A DNA stretch of 64,000 nucleotides from Trachythela sp. YZ-2020 (Eukaryota > Cnidaria > Anthozoa > Malacalcyonacea > Clavulariidae), in assembly GCA_016169945.1 (NCBI GenBank), contig JADLSH010000369.1, positions 7,589,001 through 7,653,000 of the forward strand, given 5' to 3'. The stretch's first letter is position 1. Each line of letters opens with the position of its first letter. Under the pieces are notes generated by a model that was not told the DNA's origin, did no database searches, and worked only from the letters and a program-made list of their open reading frames with translations. A program made the position numbers and the translations under genes. This document shows, in pieces, positions 11,253-23,235 of the stretch.

Positions 11253-14200
11253 CTTTTGCTGCCGTTGCCAATGTTGTTGTTGTTGCCCTCACAACGTCAG
11301 GGTGTCATCGTTTGGATATGCAACCATTTTTACCTTATTTGTATAAAGTCGCCTTTCTGTTGCCTTTGTTGTCTTTTTACAAAAATCGAGACAGTATAAA
11401 TCAGCGCAATAAAATCGATCTATTAAAACGCAAGTTTAATAATAATATATTAAAAATATCGTGGTTAAGGACAATAGATGCTAATAATACACTGCAAACA
11501 AGAGTTATAGTAAACGTATATTGACAAATTACCAACAATATAAATAATATGATAATTATCTGAACTTACAATTAATATTATAACCAGTGGCACGTACAAC
11601 ACCAACATATAGATTGAGTCCTTGTAATGTGTCCAACACCTAAACAATCGCGAACACACATGTGAGTATGCAGATGCTGCAAATGACCAAATATTGAATG
11701 GTGTGCATTACAACGGTCCATAAGAAAATATAGTAAGTAAATTCATTTGTTAAAATTTTCCCTGAATGAATGAAGAAATATTGAAGACATACTTCTTGGG
11801 TGCTAGATCAACGACATAAACCATAGTTGGAATATACGCAGTCAAAAACACCACAGGGGATCCTAAGGATACAACGATAAAATTACCACTATCAGTCAAT
11901 GTATGGCCTCTTTGTTGTGATATCTGGTAAAATAAGTGGGTCAAAGCTTGAGTATGTTTGCATTATACGACCGTTACTTATTTTTTAAATTATATATGGC
12001 ATCGATGAAGATCGAGGAAACAGATCGAAATGGTATATGCGAAATAATATTTTCCTCACTCGAAAAAGAAATACAGTGAGATGTTTGAAAAACCAAGCCG
12101 GCCTGCATACTTAATCTCCGGCTGCCTAATTTTCTTTGTCATATGACCACATGCATCTGCTGTTCTGTATTTTGTTCTGAGATAGGATGGCCGCATACTC
12201 AGGAAAACCTGAGGAGACAGGTGCATCCAAAAATTGTTGTCCCAATGCACTGGTAAAGTGGCGTAACGACTACCATTAAATTAAGGATGAAAGGTGAATT
12301 CGGCAATTAGGTGAAGTGCAATCGTCCCAAACAATTCAAATCTTGTGTTCTGGCCTAGTGTTCAGGCAAGCACGTGCATTAGAGCGTGAATTATCAGGAA
12401 ATGATTTTGTGTACTCGAGTACTCGACGTGCATATTAGTAAAAGAAAAAACAATTATAATAACAAACAGTATTTTATATCGTATACCCCATCCAATCAGC
12501 AAATAATATTTGAAGTAACTTTTCTTATCAAATATTATGACAACTTTTCTCAGCAAGAGCAAAGCTTCATTCAACATCCACATGATTTCCGTCGACGCAA
12601 AGTAACGGTTCAAAATCCAAACGAGATTGCAAGAAACCTACAAATGCAAAGGGCTATACATAACGACAAACTTTCTATAACTTATAGCAGACGATCACTA
12701 TGAAGGAAATGTTCTTTTAATTGATGATGTGATGCATGTTGTAGGCCTTTCTCATGCATCCTATCGATATATAATATCACTAGAACTATAGAGGTGTTGC
12801 ACCGTCACGTGACCAAATTCTAAAATCTTTAACGTGCAACCTATAAAGCTGTTTACAGTCGATTTCATCAAACGTTTGCCAAAATATTCCGAAGTTCGTT
12901 CCGAACTTCGCAAATTCGTTTGTTTACAAACCTGCTTGTGAATTCATTATGAACTTTTGAACTTCGCAACGAATTTGCAACGAATATTTTGGCAAAAGTT
13001 TGATGAAATCGACTGTAACACATGTTTTGTATGTCATTATAACAAGTATTCATAACAAATTTCAAGTCGATACAATTATTCCCTCGCGAGTTATTCCGTC
13101 AGCATTATTTTCTGATGCCGTTAAAAACTACATTTTTTCCAAACATAACGCGAAAAACTTAGTTAGCTTTTAAAAGCAATCTATAGTATGATAGTAAATA
13201 GAATATAGAATTTTGTTATAAAACACATCATTTCTTGAGCATTTGTGTTTTGGCCGCCATGTTGGTGGCCGCCAAAAAACAAATGCTTAAGGAAAGACGT
13301 GTTTTATTAGACATGTTTATATTCTGTTTACTATGATACTATATATATTGCTTTTAAAAGCTAAATTGAGTTTTTCGCGTTAGGTTTAGAAAATACGTAG
13401 CTTTTAACGGTATTTGAAAATAATGCTGACGTCAGCAATACGAATTATTCAAACCTTTTTAAGGGAATAATTGTATCGACTCGAAATTTGTTATGAATAC
13501 TTGTTATAATGACATAAAAACATGTTTAACAGCCAGCTTTATAGGTTGCACGTTAAAGATTTTAGAATCTGATCACGTGATGGTGCAACACCTCTATAGA
13601 AGCCTTCAGAAGCCCTCATTTTTGAAGCCTTCAGAAGCCCTGATTTTGAAGCCTTCAGAAGCCCTCATTTTTGAAGCCTTCAGTAGCCCTCATTTTTGAA
13701 GCCTTCAGTTCAGAAGCCCTAATTTTTGAAGCCTTCAGAAGCCCTCACTTTTGGAGTGGAATTATTTTCGAGATATATATCTCGAAATGCTAAGTTAATC
13801 TAAATGATGGGAAAATATTTTCTAGTCAATTCTTGATATACTTATATAACTCTATTTACAAATAATTAGCCATATGGCATATGCGTCTTCTTATTACTTA
13901 ACTACAACCTACCCGTGAGCTATCTGAGGAGGCAAGGTTTCCATAATGATGAATAAAAAATGTAGTTATTCGAAATGTAAATGCCAGGATAAGATTTATG
14001 TGAACGTTAAATCGTTCATTCTTGCCCTTTCTGAAAAACAGAGGAAAAACGATATAATAACGGGAGAAGGGAAAAAAGCAACAAACAAAAATATCGAATT
14101 ATATATACTGCCGGGTAGATTCATCAGTGTTGTATTCCTTAAAACATATTTAAATCTAAAGTTTGTTCGTTCACGATAACCGCAGGTTTAATATATCATT

Positions 14201-17200
14201 CATGTTTTCGCTCGCTACTCTGGTTAAAGTATAAATGAATGCAAAGCCAGGCCGGATTTCATAGCGAGCGAAAACATGAATGATCTCTAAATATATAAAT
14301 AACTTTGTCCAGCTGAAAAGACTGAATGCAATGCATGTGCAAAATTGTAAATGATATATATACCAATCATGTAAAGAGAAATTTCGACTTACAATAAATA
14401 GACGGTGACGATTAACGATGGAATCATAATTGAAAAGGAAAACCAGCTTAAAACAACATAAATACGTTGTTGTACATCTTCCTCTTCACTAGGCTAAATA
14501 GAGAAGTTGTATTGTAAATTGTCTTTCAGATATTACTGAAAAATTTGAGATGAAAAATATTATAATTATATTGTTATAAAAATTCTACATGACTATACAA
14601 TTATACACAAGTTTTCTCTTACTGCATGTAGCTTTCTATTACAGAATGATTTTCCCTTTTATTTTAAGTTACTTATTTCTACTCAGTTCGAATTCATCCT
14701 AAACATTCGCGAGTCATTTTTCGATTCTTATATAGAGATGCATTGGATATACTGTGTCTGTAGGAACACAGAACATTTTTCCTCAATTAGGATTGTTTTA
14801 AAGAAACCTCGGAATATAAACTATAATTATCATACCAAAGTAATAGAATCATGTTTCTTGCAGAAGGAAATATCTGCTTTTCCCCATTTACCAGATTCAT
14901 TACACCTCCTTGAGATATTACCTGGAACATATATATATAAAACCTACATAATTATCATAGGGAATTAAGATATCCATATCACGACGAAATACCAACGACA
15001 TAGCAGAGCCAGCAGTAGGCTCAGAAATTCACAATTTTGTTTTTTGACTTGAATCACAAATTCACAATTATACAATTTATTTAATTTTTTTCATGGATGT
15101 CAGTCAAGATGTCGTGTTTAATTTTGATACACTATACATCACATGTTAACAAATATTGCTGATGCTTCTAGCCTCATTGAATCTACTCCGTGTTTTATGG
15201 TTTAAGTATGCACATATTTCAAAGTATATTGGATATTTGCTAGTTTAACCTAGCTTGTTCCTTTTGATTTGTTAGAGCAATAATTTAAATATCCTCGCCA
15301 CGTTCTGAACAAAGAATGGCCACTAATGAATTTATAAAAACAAAGTTACTGATGCATAAAAATGTTGTATAGAAAAATTCAGGTAAGAAGGGTCATAGAC
15401 TTTCCCGCTCCCAGAACAGTTTGAACGTCTAGACTAGATCGGGTAAATACATTTAATAAATGTTTTGAAACAACCCTATATTAATTTTGATGTACTGTTA
15501 GTAAGACACTGTTGAAAATATGAACGGCGCGGAAGGAAGAAGTTGTTTGTGTTGTAGTCGTCTATCCACAGTATGACGGACTGATCCGGGTTTATGGATC
15601 GAAAGTTTTGTGAGCTAAATAAACGCGGTATTTTCAACAAAGCAAATCAATGTCGAGGAATCATGATAACAGAGCTTACCAGACAGATGATCAAAGAAAA
15701 GTGAAGGACATGGAAGATAAACTGTAAGATTAGCAGGAGTTTCTGGCCAACACGCTCCATAAAAGTTTACACCGCATGTTATTTCCTCTGAAACAGAGAA
15801 AGCAAAATATATACATGCATGCATGTTGGGCAAGTCAAAAACAAAATGGAATACACGAGATGTGTCGAACGCTTTCTGCTTGGATGGCCTGCCTGACCAA
15901 AGCATTGAAATATCATTGTTCAACACAAGTACCATCCTATCTCATATATACCGGTAGTTAAATTTGGGTCAATTTGGACATACGGGAAAGATCCATACAC
16001 AACCTTGTATAATTAACACTTATTGACCGGGACCGAGGGAAACTGTATGTTTTGTGGACCCGAGACCGTCAAATATCGACGGTCGAGGGTCCACAAAACA
16101 TAATGCTTTCCCGAGGTCCCAGTCAATAAGTATTTTGTTATATAGCTACCAATTGTCAAAGGAAAAACAACTAATAAAACTAAGTAAACAGCAATGTAAT
16201 TTTGCTTGCATTAGCGTAAAATTGCTTGTATTTAGATTTTCAAACGCTGGTGAAAGATATTTTCCTACACAATAATCTCTCAGTATTTTTATCGCTTGTT
16301 TTGTAGCTTTCTTTGTTAATGTGGAGTCTTTATTTGCCAGCAGAGCGTCGATTTCATTGTCAGTTCTGCTGGCATACCTTTCCATTTTGTTATGAAATAC
16401 TTAATAACTTCGGAACAAAATCTATGCTTTTGTGGTCAAGGTCAGGCGTAGACCAAGGTTGACCAAAGGTCACATTTTCACGTGATGACGCACATGATTT
16501 TTTTCGTTATTCCCGGTGGACAACGTGTTATCTCCCTCTCAATCGATTGCGGAGGAGACAGCTTAATTTCGTCACTCTCACGTGACACACACTCTACCAA
16601 TGAAACACTAGGAAAAGGGTACTTTAACAATTGGTATATAATAATAACAATTAAATTATTAACAAATTCACAATTAAACAATTTTAAAGCTTACCAGAAT
16701 ATCTTTCAGCAATTAATCGATTATTTGGATTACGAAAACACTCTTCTTGTAGTGTCTTGAATTGTTCGTTAAAGCCTTGTTCTGCCTCGACGTCAAGAAT
16801 ATTTACCTAAGAGAAGATGTGTATCAATACTGATATATTTGTAAAAAACGACCAGATTTCTACAGACTTAAAATTCTTCAATCTATAGCTGGAGGTGTAT
16901 CAGACAGTGACTGACTCGTTGCTGGTTGATTGATTTATTGATCAATCATTGATTGTAACCAATCGTGTCTTGTGTAAATTGTGGAACGCACAAGAGCCAA
17001 GGGCAAGGCTATAGGATACTTTTTCCAGAAAACAAACTTACAATTTTATGAGAGCGAAAACAGTGTTTTTTAAATATTGTTTGGTTCAAACTATATTTTA
17101 ATGCGAGATCGCAGTAACAAGGTTATAATAAGCATATACTCTTGGTTAATCGTCAGTTTTTTATGTATAGACAGATATATAGTTTTACAATAAACAGCCA

Positions 17201-20102
17201 AATTCTTCACTCATTTGAATAATTATTCACTGTTCATTTATTATACTATGTTGTACCAGTCTGACGGAAAACCTTTACAGTTTACAGTGAAATGACATAA
17301 GGCTCTGCGGATTGAGGGCTTTTGTTTTGTATTACAGGTAAATCAGGTCAAGCGTTCCTATTTTCAGTTCCTAATTCATTTGAAATTTTCCTAATTACAT
17401 TTTCAACTTTGAAAAACTCTTTTGCAAATCCCTTTACGAACTTTGCAAAGTTCCTAAACCAATTAAAAGTCCCCACTTCCTGTTCAAAGTTCCTCACTTC
17501 CTGTTAACAATTCGAGCGCAAAAAGTCGCTTGTTTTGTTGACGTTGCGAAACGTTGTATTCTCATATATATTTCCTTTGAAAGCAATATTTACACTCATA
17601 AATTGAGAAAATGAGTTAGAAGTCACAAAAATAAAGACTTTCGATTTTGAATTATTTAATTGAATTAACGGTCAAGTGGAGGGAAAGTCATTCAAGTATA
17701 TAAATAGTTTAAAACCGAAAGTCATTATTCTTGCGACTTTTAGCTCTTTATATCGGTTTATGAATGAAAATATTGCTTGATAAGGATACTTACATACAAA
17801 TATAGCGTCTATCAACTTCAAATTCAACAAAATAAGCGACTTCTTTGCGCTCGAGGGCATCCAAACAGGAAGTGAAGAACTTTGAACAGGAAGTGAGAAA
17901 CTTTTAATTGGTTTAGGAACTTTGCAAAGTACCTAAAGGATTTGCAAAAGATTTTTTCAAAGTTGCGAATGTAATTAGGAAAATTGCAAATGAATTAGGA
18001 ATTGAAAAGAGGAACAATTGACCTGGATTAGCTGTAAGCACGACGATGTAACCATGGAAATGAAAATTCCCAAACATGGGACAACAACACCTAGCTATTG
18101 CTATATTCGTTTATATTTTAACACCCGGATTCGAACCCATATTCCCATGCTAAGACTCGCAAGTGCGTATAAGGAAGCCAGCATGATGGAGTCATGGAGA
18201 AATTGTCATGGAGTAATTTTGCGACAAAAACAGAACAATATATTTGACTTTTCTTAATAACGATCACAGCGATTGGTATGCGTTATGGAAGCACTTTGCC
18301 TGCTATACAATAAAAATATTACTTATATTCATATAGCAAATTGATATTATAAGATAAGTAAACCTCTGGTGCGCTTAGTGATTTACTAAATATAACATGA
18401 AGCCTTTTGAAGTCAACCGCTGGCTAATAGTTAGTGACAGGCTGACATGCAGCTGCTCAAACAGAGAGGGCCGAACGAAAGGATTATAAAACTTAAGTAA
18501 ACAATCAATACTCCGTGTTTTATGGTTTAAGTACGCACATATTTCAAAGTATATTGGATATTTGCTTGTTTAACGTTGCTCCTTTTGATTTGTTATAGCA
18601 ATCATTTAAATATTTCGCCACGTTCTGAACAAAGTCAAAGAATGGCCACTAATGAATTTATAGAAACAAAGTTACTGATGCGATGTTCTTTTTCCGTAAA
18701 CTATGGATGTATTCTTTAGCGATCCGGCTTAACATGCAGATGTTATGTAGTTTTTAATTTCTCCACGAAAAGTGATCATGCACTTCAGGGGTCAAATGGC
18801 GTTGGAAGAGCAACCTTTTAAGCATTATCAGATTAAACAGTAATAGTCTTTACGTTAGCTGTCCATGCATAAAGTCGGATCAAACAAAGTTTTTGAATGT
18901 TTAGGAGCCTCGAAACAAATATTGCTGATGCTTCTATAGCCTCATTAAAACTACTCCAGTGTCACATAACTAGATAAAAAATACAGCGTATAATTCTCTA
19001 CTATAAGTAAATGTGTGTTTGTGTCATTCATTTTTTTTCTCTTCATGGGTTGTTGCATTAATGCTTTCCAACAAAAGAAACCCCACAAGTACTTTATGAC
19101 TTATGAGAGTTGATATTTTGAACGAGTTTGGGTTTTTGTCGAGTGTCGAGGGTCAGAGGTCGAGGGTGGAAGGTCGATGCCGAGGTCGAGGGTCGAATGT
19201 CGAGGTCGAATGTCGAGGTCGAGGGTCGAAAGTCGAGGGTCGAAAGTCGAGGTCGAAAAATTGATTTCATTGGTACTGTTGAATTTGAGTAGAATGCTGA
19301 ATGGTGTAAAAACGTTTAAAAACTATACTTTTGTCAATTTACAGAACTTCTTTTCGTAAATATTAACACGAAATATTGATTAGTAAGTTAAATTAATGAT
19401 ACTAAATTTAGATTTTATAATTGTTGTTAAATTGACAAGGCCGCGGTCATTACTATTTTTGAACTATTTTCATAACTATTTTCATAACTATTTTGCGGCC
19501 TTGTCAATTTAACAACAATTATTATTTTACACCATTCAGCATTCTACTCAAATTCAACAGTACCAATGAAATCAATTTTTCGACATTCGACCCTCGACCT
19601 CGACATTCGACCCTCGATCTCGACCTTCCACCCTCGACCCTCGACAAAACCCCAAATTCATTTTGAACCTATAGGCTATACACCAACATGTCCTGCAACC
19701 TAATGTTACACACAATAACACACTTGGAATAAAAAACATTCTTACTCTTAGTTAGGCTGATACAAACAATTCTTTTTCTCTAGTATATTATATAAGACTA
19801 AGTAACATTTTGATGATAAACAAGGAATCGACATTTTTTATTTATTTGCTTCAATATCTACGAGCTCATGCGGAATTCCCCAATACCCCATCATGATTTT
19901 GTACAATTTCATATTTCACACCTCAAGCTCCTAAAGATTAATATTTCAATATAGCTTTTTTAGCGTCAAATTGATTTTGCCAATAAATATATTTTTCACG
20001 TGTTAAAAAGGTGTTTTAAAGAAAGATTTACGAAGAAATATATGAACATTAGTCATTATTATAACGTACCTTCAACAACAAAGCAAGGAAGATCCAAAGC
20101 AT
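9377..20102 (-). CDS. Secretin-family (class B) G-protein-coupled receptor, 13 exons
   Basis: Assembled by reading - strand exons: 20102-20070, 16806-16695, 15787-15680, 14921-14836, 14493-14393, 14030-13913, 12637-12487, 11862-11793, 11639-11570, 11419-11334, 10567-10441, 10155-10051, 9592-9377. Lengths sum to 1383 nt, 460 codons plus TAA; every intron is GT-AG and every phase joins without a stop. Exon 1 encodes a signal peptide (MLWIFLALLLK). Exons 2-4 encode a hormone-receptor domain with six cysteines (34, 53, 61, 75, 91, 105), the CWPETP motif, and G-x-W near 95-97. Sequons occur at Asn68, Asn86 and Asn92. Exons 5-12 hold TM1 to TM7: Cys189 before TM3, WMLNEALLLL in TM3, IGWG in TM4, Cys261-Trp262 in the second outer loop, a basic third inner loop (VKRQQRQQKG), KAIKGTLVLSPLLG into TM6, and QG...SGEL in TM7. 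Exon 13 is a Ser/Pro-rich tail. The ligand is unknown, presumably a peptide. The 5' UTR probably has another acceptor near 20167. Confidence 0.88.
9957..9985. repeat. (AT)n microsatellite
   Basis: A run of alternating AT of about 28 bases in the last intron of the class B receptor gene. Similar runs occur at 25193-25215 and 49851-49868. Confidence 0.9.
11080..11288. repeat. (GTT)n/(GCT)n microsatellite
   Basis: About 200 bases of GTT repeats interrupted by GCT and TTT. It lies in the intron between the third-loop exon (11334-11419) and the TM6 exon (10441-10567) of the class B receptor. The long poly-Leu and poly-Val frames here are artefacts. Confidence 0.95.
12787..13598. mobile_element. 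Palindromic MITE, ~0.8 kb, with a nested MITE
   Basis: The ends TATAGAGGTGTTGCACC and GGTGCAACACCTCTATA open two long arms that are reverse complements. They meet at a centre near 13245-13275 ('ggccgccatgttggtggccgcc'). The left arm is longer because it contains the separate insertion at 12856-13015. The element lies in the class B receptor intron between the TM2 and TM3 exons. Open frames inside are mirror images of each other. Confidence 0.85.
12856..13015. mobile_element. Small mariner-type palindromic MITE
   Basis: The ends CAGTCGATTTCATCAAAC and its complement are flanked by TA on both sides (12854-12855, 13016-13017), giving a 160-bp element with a TA target duplication. It interrupts one arm of the larger palindrome and is absent from the opposite arm, so it inserted later. 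Confidence 0.8.
13600..13752. repeat. Tandem repeat, ~26-bp unit
   Basis: Five to six imperfect copies of a unit with the core 'gaagccttcagaagccct'. It begins exactly where the palindromic MITE ends, inside the same class B receptor intron. Confidence 0.9.
15135..15365. repeat. Dispersed repeat, copy 1
   Basis: The sequence from 'ctactccgtgttttatgg' (15182) to about 15365 recurs at 18508-18690 with roughly 90% identity and small indels. The adjacent 'aacaaatattgctgatgcttct' at 15147 recurs at about 18918. Both copies lie in introns of the class B receptor gene. No coding signal, so probably an unclassified interspersed repeat. Confidence 0.7.
16019..16130. mobile_element. Short palindromic MITE, 112 bp
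   Basis: The ends CTTATTGACCGGGACC and the near-complement at 16115-16130 enclose a hairpin with 'atgttttgtggaccc' arms. It lies in the intron between exons 2 and 3 of the class B receptor. Confidence 0.75.
16230..16385 (-). pseudogene. Possible DUF3504/Crypton-like N-terminal exon
   Basis: The - strand frame from an ATG at 16385 reads DNEIDALLANKDSTLTKKAT and then KQAIKILRDYC. This resembles the start of the core-binding region in DUF3504 proteins and related Crypton-derived recombinases, which often show a 'DSxxTKKATxxAxxxFRDY' pattern. After about 45 residues the resemblance fades. It sits in an intron of the class B receptor on the same strand, so it could be a transposon relic. The assignment rests on a short motif recalled by eye. 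Confidence 0.3.
17334..18035. mobile_element. Inverted-repeat element, ~0.7 kb
   Basis: About 200-bp arms (17334-17540 and 17825-18035) are imperfect reverse complements. Both include 'ggaagtg' and 'aactttgcaaag' words and end in ACAGGTAAATCAGGTCAA or its near-complement. There is no transposase. It lies in intron 1 of the class B receptor. Confidence 0.75.
18085..18190 (-). repeat. Possible tRNA-like/SINE remnant
   Basis: On the - strand a good RNA polymerase III B box, GGGTTCGAATCC, lies at about 18120-18132. It is preceded by a tRNA-like stretch (CACTTGCGAGTCTTAGCATG). The A box is poor, so this looks like a decayed tRNA-derived repeat and not a functional tRNA gene. Confidence 0.35.
18505..18965. 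repeat. Dispersed repeat, copy 2
   Basis: Second copy of the repeat at 15135-15365, with its segments in a different order and spacing. It lies in intron 1 of the class B receptor gene. Confidence 0.7.
19121..19664. mobile_element. Inverted-repeat element carrying a GGTCGAGGGTCGAA minisatellite
   Basis: The left arm (19121-19310) and right arm (19505-19664) are reverse complements. The outer part of each arm is a minisatellite of 'gtcgagggtcgaa' units. A second shorter inverted repeat ('ttgttaaattgacaaggccgc') lies inside at 19423-19445 and 19495-19520. No coding capacity. The unequal repeat number in the two arms suggests each array expanded or contracted separately. Confidence 0.8.
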
Positions 20103-21714
20103 CTTCAACAAGATAATAATTAATCTTTCAAGCACGCGTTTCTTGTTAGCGTCAGGTATTTAATCTAATAAAAAATATTGGCTTAGTCAGAGATCGCCAC
20201 TTTATTTATTCACAAGATGGGAAACTTCACAATAACGTTAAATCAAAGAAATATATATGTACCCATTAGTGACTAGATACCAAACAAAGCATTCTTTTTA
20301 AGAAGGAACGAGTGCTGTGATCAAAGTGGGCACATTGGATATTTGATTGATCATTTCATTTCTCTTGAAATAATTAATTATATGCTTGAGAAAGGTCTAG
20401 TTCGTAAATAATTAGAACGCCTTTGTGTGGTAATTTATATTCTGGGTAAACCAAGCAATACTTTGTCTTCGACTTTGTCAATTCAGTTGCAGGAAATGAA
20501 ATTGCGTATATAATTTGCTAGTGTTCAAAATTTTCATATCAAATTATTCATGACACTTGCAATATTATTTCACAACTAGACAGGTTACATTTTTATATTA
20601 AAATAAATAATTGATAAATGATTTTTGGTTTCCGTAACAACGATTCAGTGGTTGTTTTAAATAGTTCCCTTCACAGCGACATTGGAAAATTTTAAAAATC
20701 AATAAGCCAATGCAAGTAAAAACATTAAAACTAAATTATTGTAAAAATACAATTTTATTGAAATATTGCCAGGTGTATCTATCCAGCATTAGTATAAAAA
20801 TGAAGCAATCAAAATAAATTTTGACTATGAAAATGATTTCAATTTAAAGTTATATAATATTTTACACATTCGTCTTCGACAACCTAAATCATTGAAATAC
20901 AAATTCTCACAATTTTTACTGGAACTCTGACATATATAGCTAAAATTATGGACGCTGATCACATGAGATAGTGTAAATTTTTCACCAGCGTAATAACTGT
21001 TATTGCTTCATTCAAAATTTCAAATGTTGGCGTAAGTATATATCTGCGCAACATTTGAACAGCATGAAAATAACATTACATCTCCGCCGCATAGTCATCA
21101 ATAATTAATGAGAAATTTACCAATCATATTGTTTTATTTAGGTCACATGATGATACTTTAAACCTGAATTGAACAAGACCTAAGTCTGCATGGATGAAGT
21201 TTGATCAAGTCCTAAGATTGTATATCAAGTCTTGCAGTTGGTCCTAGTCTTCGGCTGTGCATCAGACACATTGATCAGACCGGATCTCACTGCTCCTTTG
21301 AAATTCGATCCAGTCCTCATTTTCGGATTTGAAATATTACGAGTAATAGACACACCAAACCAGTAAACCGTTATTTTCCAACATAGGCTTAGTTTTACAG
21401 TTATTTCTATCTTTATTTCTATTTAATTAGGTCGGTAATGTCTTTTGACATCGCCCCATATATATTACCTTATATCATTATATGGCTGAGCTATAAGTTC
21501 TTGCGGCTTGCTTGAAATGGACCATTCGTCAACTTGGCGCAATTTCGCGCAATGTAAGAATAACGGCTATACATTTTTTGGAGGAGGTGCTAATTGCCGG
21601 TTTCATTTCAAACTAAGAATATATAATTATTTGAAAGTTATTTCACTGCGTATATTTAGGTACAATTAACAAGTGTGTTTTATATAAATGTCCTGTATAA
21701 TGTAATAATGTAAA
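20103..21714. other. Upstream flank of the class B receptor
   Basis: A splice acceptor-like 'tttttattag' on the - strand at about 20167 suggests that the 5' UTR continues in upstream exons. Nothing else is supported. The segment at 21170-21310 repeats short 'gatcaagtcctaag'-like words. Confidence 0.35.
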
Positions 21715-21735
21715 CAACAACAACAACAACAGCAA

Positions 21736-21767
<32 letters not shown>

Positions 21768-21805
21768 GCAACAGCAACAGCAACAGAAACAGCAACAACA
21801 ACAGC

Positions 21806-21846
<41 letters not shown>
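21714..21846. repeat. (CAA)n/(CAG)n microsatellite
   Basis: About 130 bases of CAA repeats with CAG interruptions. It is the complement type of the GTT array at 11.1-11.3 kb. Poly-Leu and poly-Val frames over it are artefacts. Confidence 0.95.
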
Positions 21847-21847
<1 letters not shown>

Positions 21848-21902
21848 CAGAAGCGTTAGAGAACAGGTCAATTTTGAATTAAGAATTACTACATACCATG
21901 CG

Positions 21903-22063
21903 GTGTGGTTATGACCTGGGCGCCAGAGGGGAAGAGACGAAATGGAAAACCTAAAACCACATGAATGAGAATAGTAGAAAAAGAATAGTAGCGGCTGACA
22001 AGGAGGGGTGGAAGCGCTGTGTGAAGGCCTTATCATGTGCCATGAGGCTCGAGGACGACAGGT
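21903..22063 (+). pseudogene. LINE ORF2 C-terminal relic
   Basis: The frame reads WAPEGKRRNGKPKTT, then a stop where the family has Trp, then MRIVEKE. After another stop it reads ADKEGWKRCVKAL and ends LEDDR. This WxPxGKRxRGRPKTTW...VEKE...ADRxxW...CAxxxEEDR tail is a well-known ending of many animal non-LTR retrotransposon polyproteins. Only the tail remains and it has in-frame stops. It directly follows the CAA array. Confidence 0.65.
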
Positions 22064-23235
22064 AACAGTCGTAACAGGTGACATACCATGGAACGACAGG
22101 AGATATGATACATTAAAGACAGGAAAAAACTGAAGAAAGTTCACAAAAGAAAGTGTGATACAGAGGAGATAGGAAAAGATGGTTGACATGTAACACAGAC
22201 CGGAAGAAGACAGCACTGAATATTTCAATTAGATAACATGGTGGAAATGAAAGCCTGAAAGAGACTGAGAGGGATTGGAGAACAGGACATGTGCAGGATA
22301 TGCGGGACACGAATTATTCGAAGGAAAAGAACAGGTAGTAATGACTAATGATTGCTTGCAACGGAATTATTTACGGGAAAGTAAGACTACTAGTGGAAAA
22401 GAACAATCAGGGTTGATTATAGGTGAATGCGCAAATTTTACATGGCTGTCAAAAATTGATATAGTCATAAAGATTTATACCCACAGAGATACGAGTTTGC
22501 AGTAAACCTCCAAGTTTGCAGTAAACCTCCTCTAGCTAGAGATGTTCTTCCACACTGTGTGCCTACACTACGCATCAAATGCCGGCAGGTGAACATATAC
22601 CCTGTCAAGGAGGGGCTTAATGTTAAAATATATGTAATTTGCTTTTTCTTATGATAAACACGGGGTTATATTTATAAGTTCGATTTCTACTTTTGATTCA
22701 ATAACTTGAGATTCTATAAATGGCTTATCTATACCGCATGAATAATTCTAAGGAATTTGCAAGATATCTAAATGTATAAATCAAACCTACTTAAAGCAAG
22801 TCTGATATTGAAAGCTAAGTCCAATATTACACAAATAATAGCAGCTTTGTCTGACAGTTTTAAGTGAAACATGCATTTCATTTGTAAGAATATTAATCTA
22901 TCTTAACCCTATTAAAAGGAAAACGTGATTTAATGCATGCATGGATCTGCATGAATCTATACTTATGGTCAAAAATAGTATTCAAATCAGAGAACAATAA
23001 AAGGAGGGTCTATTGCCATATTGGCATTACATTCTTTCTGTTCTGATTAATATAGAGGCAGGAACTGCACATAGGTGCACAAATCAAATCGGTTGTATCA
23101 AAGTTTATGAATGATATTCCATAGAAATAGATACGACTTGTACTACAAAGATCCATCAAGTTAAATTTACCAAATACTCAATAGTCCAATTCTAATAGTT
23201 GTACTTTGAAGGTTTGCATCGTCTACATTCTAATA
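22064..23235. other. Intergenic
   Basis: Purine-rich up to about 22450, with no supported gene. A 20-base phrase is tandemly doubled at 22495-22535 ('gtttgcagtaaacctcc'). Confidence 0.35.

Noticed and set aside
11081..11524. Long poly-Val/poly-Leu ORFs
   Set aside because: They are translations of the GTT microsatellite. The real coding sequence here is on the - strand at 11334-11419.
21643..22228. Poly-Leu/Val ORFs on the - strand
   Set aside because: Produced by the CAA/CAG microsatellite and the antisense of a LINE tail.
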